This document shows positions 54,831-64,000 of a stretch of 64,000 nt of DNA, piece by piece. The position numbers and the translations under genes are program-made. Position 1 is the first letter of the stretch; every line of letters begins with the position of its first letter. This stretch comes from Xylocopa sonorina. Taxonomy: Eukaryota; Arthropoda; Insecta; Hymenoptera; Apidae. Below the pieces are notes generated by a model. That model saw only the letters and a program-made list of their open reading frames with translations. It was not told the DNA's origin and did not search any database. The stretch spans positions 620,001-684,000 of the forward strand of contig NW_027490236.1 of assembly GCF_050948175.1 (NCBI RefSeq). The letters are read 5' to 3'.

Positions 54831-55400
54831 CAAATGAATGTAATTGCGACACTTCCTTGCAAGGAAATAGCGTTTGCAGATGTCTATGTGTCGTAGCAAT
54901 AGCGTTCTTATGATCCTTAAAACGCGATATCGCTTCTCATTTCTATGTTTCATGGTAAGGTATAATATGATTCGCGAAGTGTTATGTATTCCTCGTCTAC
55001 ACTTCAAATGAATGTAAATGCGACACTTCCTTGCAAGGAAATAGCGTTTGCAGATGTCTACGTATCGTAGCAATAGAGTTCGTGTGATCCTTAAAACGCG
55101 ATATCGCATCTCATTTCTATGTTTCATGGTAAGATATAATATGATTTTCGAAGTGTTATGTATTCCTCGTCTACACTTCAAATGAATGTAAATGCGACAC
55201 TTCCTTGCAAGGAAATAGCGTTTGCAGATGTCTACGTATCGAAGCAATAGAGTTCAAATGCTTCTTAAAACGAGATATTGCATCTGATATCTATGTTTCA
55301 TGATAAGATATAATATTCATTGCGAAGTGTTATGCATTCCTCGTCTACGATTCGAATGAATGTAAATGCGACACTTGCTTGCAAGGAAATAGCGTTTGCA
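54831..55400 (+). repeat. Ordinary mixed monomers
   Basis: This stretch is class 1 monomers followed by a class 2 monomer, in register. I see no unique sequence, gene or local duplication. Confidence 0.75.
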
Positions 55401-55420
55401 AATGTCTACCTATCGTAGCA

Positions 55421-57340
55421 ACAGAGTTCTTATGATTCTTAAAACGCGATATTGCATCCCATTTCTATGTTTCATGGTAAGATATAATATGAATTGCGAA
55501 GTGTCATGTACTCCTCGTCTACACTTCAAATGAATGTAAATGCGACCCTTCCTTGCAAGGAAATAGCGTTTGCAGATGTCTACCTATCGTAGCAATAGAG
55601 TTCTAATGCTTCCTAAAACGCGATATCGCATCTCATTTCTAAGTTTCATGGCAAGATATAATATGATTTGCGAAGTATCATGTATTCCTCGTCTGCACTT
55701 CAGATGAATGTGAATGCGACACCCCTCCTTCTAAGGAAATAGCGTTTGCAGATGTCTACCTATCGAAGCAATAGAGTTCTAATGCTTCTTAGACCACGAT
55801 ATCGCATCTCATTTCTATGTTTCATGGTAAGATATAATATGATTTGCGAAGTGTTATGTATTCCTCGTCTACACTTCAAATGAATGTAAATGCGACACTT
55901 CCTTGCAAGGAAATAGCGTTTGCAGATGTCTACGTATCGAAGCAATAGAGTTCAAATGCTTCTTAAAACGAGATATTGCATCTCATATCTACGTCTCATG
56001 ATAATATTTAATATTCATTGCGAAGTGTTATGCATTCCTCGCCTACGATTCAAATGAGTGTGAATGCGACACTTCCTAGCAAGGAAATAGCGTTTGCAGA
56101 TGTCTACGTATCGTAGCAATAGAGTTCTTATGATCCTTGAAACGCGATATCGCATTACATTTCTATGTTTCATGGTAACATATAATATGATTTGCGAAGT
56201 GTTATGTATTCCTCGTCTACACTTCAAATGAATGTGAATGCGACAGTTCCTCGCTAGGAAATAGCGTTTGCAGATGTCTACGTATCGTAGCAATAGAGTT
56301 CTTATGATTCTTAAAACGCGATATCACATCTCATTTCTATGTTTCATGGTAACATATAATATGATTTGCGAAGTGTTATGTATTCCTCGTCTACACTTCA
56401 AATGAATGTAAATGCGACACTTCCTTGCAAGGAAATAGCGTTTGCAGATGTCTACGTATCGTAGCAATAGGGTTCTAAAGCTTCTTAAAACGCGATATCG
56501 CATCTCATTTCTATGTTTCATGGTAAGATATAATATGATTTGCGAAGTGTCATATATTCCTCGTTTACACTTCAAGTGAATGTAAATGCGACACTTCCTA
56601 GCATGGAAATAGCGTTTGCAGATGTCTACGTATCGTAGCAATAGAGTTCTTATGATTCTTAAAACGCGATATTGCATCCCATTTCTATGTTTCATGGTAA
56701 GATATAATATGATTTGCGAAGTGTCATGTACTCCTCGTCTACACTTCAAATGAATGTAAATGCGACACTTCCTTGCAAGGAAATAGCGTTTGCAGATGTC
56801 TACCTATCGTAGCAATAGAGATCTAATGCTTCCTAAAACGCGATATCGCATCTCATTTCTATGTTTCATGGCAAGATATAATATGATTTGCGAAGTATCA
56901 TGTATTCCTCGTCTGCACTTCAAATGAATGTGAATGCGACATCCCTCCTTGTAAGGAAATAGCGTTTGCAGATGTCTACGTATCGTAGCAATAGAGTTCT
57001 TATGATTCTTAAAACGCGATATTGCATCCCATTTCTATGTTTCATGGTAAGATATAATATGATTTGCGAAGTGTCAAGTACTCCTCGTCTACACTTCAAA
57101 TGAATGTAAATGTGACACTTCCTTGCAAGGAAATAGCGTTTGCAGATGTCTACCTATCGTAGCAATAGAGTTCTAATGCTTCCTAAAACGCGATATCGCA
57201 TCTCATTTCTATGTTCCATGGCAAGATATAATATGATTTGCGAAGTATCATGAATTCCTCGTCTGCATTTCAAATGAATGTGAATGCGACACCCCTCCTT
57301 GTAAGGAAAAAGCGTTTGCTGATGTCTACCTATCGTAGCA
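55421..57340 (+). repeat. Two-monomer block with a 2-bp insertion, three copies
   Basis: A pair of monomers with ATATTGCATCCC, GTACTCCTCG, CATGGCAAG and the expanded CCCTCCTTSTAAGG region occurs at about 55421, 56641 and 56991. The spacings are 1,220 and 350 bp, multiples of 174 plus two. The last two copies are in tandem. The insertion replaces the 14-bp palindrome, so these copies lack it. Confidence 0.85.
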
Positions 57341-60300
57341 ATAGATTTCTAATGCTTCTTAAACCGCGATATCGCATCTCATTTCTATGTTTCATGGTAA
57401 GATATAATATGATTTGCGAAGTGTTATGTATTCCTCGTCTACACTTCAAATGAATGTAAATGCGACACTTCCTTACAAGGAAATAGCGTTTGCAGATGTC
57501 TACGTATCGAAGCAATAAAGTTCAAATGCCTCTTAAAACGCGATATCGCATCTCATTTCTATGTTTCATGGTAAGATATAATATGATTTGCGAAGTATCA
57601 TGTATTCCTCGTCTACACTTCAAATGAATGTAAATGCGACACTTCCTTGCAAGGAAATAGCGTTTGCAGATGTCTACGTATCGAAGCAATAGAGTTCAAA
57701 TGCTTCTTAAAACGAGATATTGCATCTCATATCTATGTCTCATGATAATATATAATATTCATTGCGAAGTGTTATGCATTCCTCGCCTACGATTCAAATG
57801 AGTGTGAATGCGACACTTCCTTGCAAGGAAATAGCGTTTGCAGATGTCTACGTATCGTAGCAATAGAGTTCTTATGATCCTTGAAACGCGATATCGCATC
57901 TCATTTCTATGTTTCATGGTAAGGTATAATATGATTTGCGAAGTGTTATGCATTCCTCGTCTACACTTCAAATGAATGTAAATGCGACACTTCCTTGCAA
58001 GGAAGTAGCGTTTGCAGATGTCTACGTATCGTAGAAATAGAGTTCGTATGATTCTTAAAACGCGATATCGCATCTTATTTCTATGGTTCATGGTAAGATA
58101 TAATATGATTTTCGAAGTGTTATGTATTCCTCGTCTACACATCAAATGAATGTAAATGCGACACTTCCTCGCAAGGAAATAGCGTTTGCAGATGTCTACG
58201 TATCGTAGCAATGGATTTCTGATGCTTCTTAGAACGCGATATCGCATCTCATTTCTATGTTTCATGGTAAGATATAATACGATTTGCGAAGTGTCATGTA
58301 TTCCTCGTCTACACTTCAAATGAATGTAAATGCGACACTTCCTTGCAAGGAAATAGCGTTTGCAGATGTCTACGTATCGAAGCAATAGAGTTCTTATGAT
58401 TCTTAAAACGCGATATTGCATCTCATTTCTATGTTTCATTGTAAGATATAATATGATTTACGAAGTGTTATGTATTCCTCGTCCACACTTCAAATGAATG
58501 TGAATGCGACATTTCCTCGCTAGGAAATAGCGTTTGCAGATGTCTACGTATCGTAGCAATAGAGTTCTTATGATTCTTAAAACGCGATATCGCATCTCAT
58601 TTCTATGTTTCATGGTAACATATAATATGATTTGCGAAGTATCATGTATTCCTCGTCTACACTTCAAATGAATGTAAATGCGACACCTCCTTGCAAGGAA
58701 ATAGCGTCTGCAGATGTCTAGGTATCGTAGCAATAGAGTTCTAATGCTTCTTAAATCGAGATATTGCATCTCATTTCTACGTTTCATGATAAGATATAAT
58801 ATTCATTGCGAAGTGTCATGTATTCCTCGTCTACACTTCAAATGAAAGTAAATGCGACACTTCCTTGCAAGGAAATAGAGTTTGCAGATATCTACGTATC
58901 GAAGCAATAGAGTTGAAGTGCTTCTTAAAACGAGATATTGCATCTCATATCTATGTTTCATGATAGGATATAATATTCATTGCGAAGTGTTATGCATTCC
59001 TCGTCTACGATTCAAATGAATGTAAATGCGACACTTCCTTGCAAGGAAATAGCGTTTGCAGTTGTCTACGTATCGTAGCAATAGAGTTCTTATGATTCTC
59101 AAAACGCGACATTGCATCTCATTTCTATGTTTCATGGTAAGATATAATATCATTTGCTAAGTGTTATGTATTCCTCGTCTACACTACAAATGAATGTGAA
59201 TGCGACACTCCCTCGCTAGGAAATAGCGTTTGCAGATGTCTACGTATCGTAGCAATGGATTTCTGATGCTTCTTAGAAGGCGAAATCGCATCTCATTTCT
59301 ATGTTTCATGGTAAGATATAATATGATTTGCGAAGTGTCATGTATTCCTCGTCTACACTTCAAATGAATGTAAATGCGACACTTCCTTGCAAGGAAATAG
59401 CGTTTGCAGATGTCTACGTATCGTAGCAATGGATTTCTGATGCTTCTTAGAACTCGATATCGCATCTCATTTCTACGTTTCATGGTAAGATATAATACGA
59501 TTTGCGAAGTGTCATGTATTCCACGTCTACACTTCAAATGAATGTAAATGCGACACTTCCTTGCAAGGAAATAGCGTTTGCAGATGTCTACGTATCGAAG
59601 CAATGGAGTTATTATGATTCTTAAAACGCGATATTGCATCTCATTTCTATGTTTCATTGTAAGATATAATAAGATTTAAGAAGTATCATGTATTCTTCGT
59701 CTACACTTCAAATTAATGTGAATGCGACACCTCCTCGCTAGGAAATAGCGTTTGCAGATGTCTACGTATCGAAGCAATAGAGTTCTTATGATTCTTAAAA
59801 CGCGATATTGCATTTCATTTCTATGTTTCATTGTAAGATATAATAAGATTTAAGAAGTATCATGTATTCTTCGTCTACACATCAAATTAATGTGAATGCG
59901 ACACTTCCTCGCTAGGAAATAGCGTTTGCAGATGTCTTCGTATCGTAGCAATAGAGTTCTAACGCTTCTTAAAACGCGATATCGCACCTCATTCCTATGT
60001 TTCATGGTAAGATATAATATGATTTGCGAAGTGTTATGTATTCCTCGTCTGCACTTCAAATGAATGTAATTGCGACACTTCCTTGCAAGGAAATAGCGTT
60101 TGCAGATGTCTACGTATCGTAGCAATAGAGTTCTTATGATCCTTAAAACGCGATATCGCATCTCATTTCTATGTTTCATGGTAAGGTATAATATGATTTG
60201 CGAAGTGTTATGTATTCCTCGTCTACACTTCAAATGAATGTAAATGCGACACTTCCTTGCAAGGAAATAGCGTTTGCAGATGTCTACGTATCGTAGCAAT

Positions 60301-61200
60301 AGAGTTCGTATGATTCTTAAAACGCGATATCGCATCTCATTTCTATGTTTCATGGTAAGATATAATATGATTTTCGAAGTGTTATGTATTCCTCATCTAC
60401 ACATCAAATGAATGTAAATGCGACACTTCCTCGCAAGGAAATAGCGTTTGCAGATGTCTACGTATCGTAGCAATGGATTTCTGATGATTCTTAGAACGCG
60501 ATATCGCATCTCATTTCTATGTTTCATGGTAAGATATAATACGATTTGCGAAGTGTCATGTATTCATCGTCTATCTTCAAATGAATGTAAATGCGACACT
60601 TCCTTGCAAGGAAATAGCGTTTGCAGATGTCTACGTATCGAAGCAATAGAGTTCTTATGATTCTTAAAGCGCGACATTGCATCTCATTTCTATGTTTCAT
60701 TGTAAGATATAATATGATTTACGAAGTGTTATGTTTCCTCGTCCACACTTCAAATGAATGTGAATGCGACATTTCCTCGCTAGGAAATAGCGTTTGCAGA
60801 TGTCTACGTATCGTAGCAATAGAGTTCTTATGATTCTTAAAACGCGATATCGCATCTCATTTCTATGTTTCATGGTAACATATAATATGATTTGCGAAGT
60901 GTTATGCATTCCTCGTCTACACTTCAAATGAATGTAAATGCGACACTTCCTTGCAAGGAAATAGCGTTTGCAGATGTCTACCTATCGTAGCAATAGAGTT
61001 CTAATGCTTCCTATAACGCGATATCGCATCTCATTTCTATGTTTCATGTTAAGATATAATATGATTTGCGAAGTGTCATGTATTCCTCGTCTACACTTCA
61101 AATGAATGTAAATGCGACACTTCCTTGCTAGGAAATAGCGTTTGCAGATGTCTAGGTATCGTAGCAATAGAGTTCTAATGCTTCTTAGAACGCGATATCG
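57341..61200 (+). repeat. Older mixed subfamily with a 13-monomer duplication
   Basis: The GATTTTCGAAG monomer followed by CAATGGATTTCTGATG is at 58105 and 60367, 2,262 bp (13 monomers) apart, and neighbouring monomers also match. Substitution is denser than in the 31-38 kb zone. Two one-base losses lie near 60573 and 60736. Confidence 0.8.
59650..60000 (+). repeat. Adjacent monomer pair with altered anchor
   Basis: Two consecutive monomers share ATAAGATTTAAGAAGTATC at 59669 and 59843, exactly 174 bp apart. In both, the usual TTTGCGAAG is TTTAAGAAG, so the GCGAAG anchor is lost by substitution rather than deletion. Confidence 0.85.
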
Positions 61201-64000
61201 CATCTCACTTCTATGTTTCATGACAAGATATAATATTCATTGCGAAGTGTCATGTATACCTCGTATTCACTTCAATGGAATGTAAATGCGACATTCCCTT
61301 GCTAGGAGATAGAGTTTGCAGATGTCTACGTATATTAGCAAGAGAGTTCTAATGCTTCTCAAAACGCGATATAGCACCTCATTCCTATGATTCATGATAA
61401 GATATAATATTCATTGCGAAGTATCATGTATATCTCGCATTCACTTCAAAAGAATGTAAATGCGACACTTCCATGCTAGGAAATAGCGTTTGCAGATGTG
61501 TACGTATCGTAGCAATAGAGTTCTAATGCTTCTTAAAACGCGATATCGCATCTCTCTTCTATGTTTCATGATAAGATATAATATTCATTCCGAAGTGTCA
61601 TGTATACCTCGAACTCACTTCAAAAGAATGTAAATTCGACACTTCCATGCTAGGAAATAGCCTTTGCAGGTGTCTACGTATATTAGCAAGAGAGTTCTAA
61701 TGCTTCTCAAAACGCGATATAGCACCTCATTCCTATGTTTCATGATAAGATATAATGTTCATTGCGAAGTATCATGTATATCTCGCATTCACTTCAAAAG
61801 AATGTAAATGCGACACTTCCATGCTAGGAAATAGCGTTTGCAGATGTCTACGTATCGTAGCTATAGAGTTCTAATGCTTCTTAGAACGCGATATCGCATC
61901 CCACTCCTATGTTTCACGACAAGATATAATATTCATTGCGAAGTGTCATGTACATCTCGTATTCACTTCAAAAGAATGTAAATGCGACACTTCCATGCTA
62001 GGAAATAGGTTTTCCAGATGTCTACGTATCGTAGCAATAGAGTTCTAATGCTTCTTAAAACGCGATATCGCATCTATCATCTATGTATCATGATAAGATA
62101 TAATATTCATTGCGAAGTGTCATTTATACCTCGTATTCACTTCAAAAGAATGTAAATACGACACTTCGATGCTAGGAAATAGCCTTCGCAGATGTCTACG
62201 TATCGTAGCAATAGAGTTCTAAAGCTTCTTAGAACGCGACATCGCATCTCACTTCTATGTTACATGATAAGATATAATATTCATTGCTAAGTGTCATGTA
62301 TACCTCGATTTCACATCAGATGAATGTAACTGCGACACTTCCTTGCTAGGATATATTGTTTGCAGGTGTCTACCTATCACAGCAATAGAGTACTAATGCT
62401 TCTTAAAACGAGATGTCGTATTTCATTTCTATGTTTCGTAATAAGATATACTATTCATTGTGTAATGTTATGTATACCTCGTATTCACTTCAATGGAATG
62501 TAAGTGCGACATTTCGATGCTGGGAAATAGAGTTTGCAGATGTCTACGTATATTAGCAATAGGGTTCTAAAGCTACTTAAAACGAGATGTCGCATTTCAT
62601 TTCTATGTTTCGTGATAAGATATAATATTCATTGTGGAGTGTTACGTGTACCCCGTATTCACTTCAAAAGAATGTAAATGCGACACTTGCATGCTAGGAA
62701 ATAGCGTTTGCAAATGTCTACGTATCGTAGCAATAGAGTTCTATTGCTTCTTAAAACGCGATATCGCATCTCACTTCTACGTTTCATGATAAGATATAAT
62801 ATCCATTGCGAAGTGTCATGTATACCTCGTATTCACTTCAAAAGAATGTAAATGCGGCATTTCCATGCTAGGAAATAGCGTTCGCATGTGTCTACGTATC
62901 GTGGCGATAGAGTTCTAATGCTACTTAGAACGCGATATCGCATCCCACCTCAATGTTTCATGATAAGATATAATATTCATTGCGAAGTGTCATGTATACC
63001 TCGTATTCACTTCAAAAGAATGTAAACGCGACACTTCCTTGCTAGGAAATAGCGTTTCCAGATGTCCACGTATCGAAAGAATAGAGTTCTAATACTTCTT
63101 AAAACGAGATGTCGCATCCCATTTCTATGTTTCATGATAAGATATAATATCCATTGTGAAGTGTCATGCATACCTCGTATTCACTTCAATGGAATGCAAA
63201 TGCGACACTTCTATGCTAGGAAATAGCGTTCGCAGATGTCTACGTATCGTAGCAATAGAGTTCTAATGCTTCTTAGAACGCGATATCGCATCTCACTTCT
63301 ATGTTTCATGACAAGATATAATATTCATTGCGAAGTGTCATGTATATCTCGTGTTTACTTCAAAAGAATGCAAATGCGACACTTCCATGCTAGGAAATAG
63401 CTTTTCCATATGTCTACGAATCGAAGAAATAGAGTTCTAATGCTTCTTAATACGTGATATCGCGTCTCATTTCTGTGTTTCATGATAAGATATAATATTC
63501 ATGGCGAAGTGTTTTGTATACCTCGTCTACACCTGAAAAGTATGTAAATGCCACACTTCCTTGTCAGGAAATAGCGTTTCCAGATGTCTACGTATCGAAG
63601 CAATGGAGTTCTAATGCTTCCTAGAACGCGATATCGCATCTCATGTATGTTTCATGATAAGATGTAATATTCATTGCGATGTGTTATGTATACCTCGTCT
63701 ACACTTCAAAAGAATGCAAATGCCATACTTCTTGGCTAGGAAATTGCGTTTCTAGATGTCTACGCATCGAAGCAATAGATTTCTAACTCTTTATAAAACG
63801 CGATATCGCATATTAATTCTAAGTCACATGATAAGATGTAATTTCAATGCAACGCGTTATGAATGTCTCCTCTACACTTCAAATGAATGTAAATGGATCA
63901 CTTCCTTGCTACGGAATATCGTTTCTATATCTGAAGGTTTAGAATCAATAGAGTTCTAATGCTTCGTAAAACGCGGCTGCGCATCTTACTTCTATATTTC
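61201..64000 (+). repeat. Divergent right-edge subfamily
   Basis: About 16 monomers share TGTATACCTCGTATTCAC, TTCAAAAGAATG, CTAGGAAATAG and GTTCTAATGCTTCTT, and lack the class 1 marks. Divergence rises to the right; the last monomer differs from its neighbours at roughly a fifth of positions by eye. All keep the same orientation and register. Such a gradient is typical of satellite edges, where homogenisation is weakest, so unique sequence probably lies beyond the window. Confidence 0.85.
61230..61925 (+). repeat. Dimeric repeat (348 bp) in the edge region
   Basis: TATTAGCAAGAGAGTTC with TTCTCAAAACGCG and GATATAGCACC occurs at 61333 and 61681, 348 bp apart. They alternate with monomers reading CGTATCGTAG. 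A two-monomer unit was therefore duplicated even in the divergent zone. Confidence 0.8.

Larger units (their letters stand above)
1..64000 (+). repeat. Satellite DNA array, 174-bp monomer, head to tail
   Basis: Every part of the window is built from one 174-bp unit. A GCGAAG anchor recurs at 171, 345, 518, 692 and onward to the right end, giving about 367 monomers in one orientation. The register moves only by single or double bases, so net drift over 64 kb is a few bases. No unique sequence, inversion, transposon or gene interrupts it. Adjacent monomers differ, but blocks several monomers away are nearly identical, which defines higher-order repeats. A length near one nucleosome repeat is common for centromeric and pericentromeric satellites, but nothing here proves centromere function. 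I do not recognise the family. Confidence 0.98.

Noticed and set aside
166..61221. Dozens of minus-strand reading frames of 60-235 codons
   Set aside because: All lie within the satellite, start mostly at TTG, repeat every 58 residues, and open or close with single monomer variants. No start context, codon bias or recognisable domain supports a gene.
1..64000. CRISPR array
   Set aside because: The repeats are 174 bp and directly adjacent, without unique spacers, and the scale is that of a eukaryotic satellite.
1..64000. CENP-B box or alpha-satellite identity
   Set aside because: I looked for the TTCG....A..CGGG pattern on both strands around the CGAAG anchor and found no match. The monomer does not resemble primate alpha satellite or the Arabidopsis 178-bp centromere repeat.
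1..64000. Bacterial-type promoters (TATAAT-like GATATAATATGA in each monomer)
   Set aside because: The motif is an A+T-rich part of the repeat, present in most monomers, with no matching upstream element or gene downstream.
1..64000. Embedded transposons, rRNA, tRNA or telomeric repeats
   Set aside because: No break in the 174-bp register is large enough to hold one, and no telomere-type short repeats or tRNA box motifs were seen.
1..64000. Assignment to a named species or satellite family
   Set aside because: The monomer length alone fits many plants, insects and other animals. I do not recognise the sequence, so a library search would be needed.

Overview
The whole 64 kb window is one uninterrupted satellite DNA array: about 367 head-to-tail copies of a 174-bp monomer, all in the same orientation. 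I found no gene, RNA gene, mobile element or unique sequence. The array implies a eukaryotic genome and a heterochromatic block (centromeric, pericentromeric or subtelomeric). I do not recognise the monomer as a named family and cannot name the species. A representative monomer (9043-9216) is about 36% G+C but carries about 10 CpG, well above expectation, so the host may have little CpG methylation, or the array was homogenised recently; that is inference.

Layout. 1-1818 is the tail of a higher-order repeat (HOR) unit and contains a 695-bp four-monomer duplication. 1819-22518 holds further copies of a roughly 31-monomer (5.4 kb) HOR: one full copy, one truncated copy of about 15 monomers, a second full copy, and a fourth copy enlarged by a 9-monomer (1,564 bp) duplication. 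22.5-24.9 kb is a zone of 5-6-monomer duplications. 25.6-30.2 kb is a mosaic of two duplicated blocks. 30.87-38.2 kb is a near-identical tandem pair of 21-monomer (3,654 bp) units, followed by a shortened third copy and a 6-monomer duplication to 40.5 kb. 40.5-54 kb is a mosaic with repeat distances of 3, 11, 18 and 22 monomers. 54-61.2 kb is older-looking, with several short duplications and small indels. 61.2-64 kb is a distinct, progressively divergent subfamily, which I read as the approach to the right edge of the array.

The monomer is rich in dyad symmetry: a 14-bp perfect palindrome, a 10-bp perfect palindrome, a CTACG/CGTAG hairpin and a GAAGTGT/ACACTTC inverted repeat. A second monomer class loses some of these and gains others. 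The perfect 14-bp palindrome is abundant in the core and absent from every monomer I read in the divergent right edge. Because 174 is 58 codons exactly, the minus strand shows many apparent 60-235-residue reading frames. These are by-products of the repeat length and are not annotated as genes.
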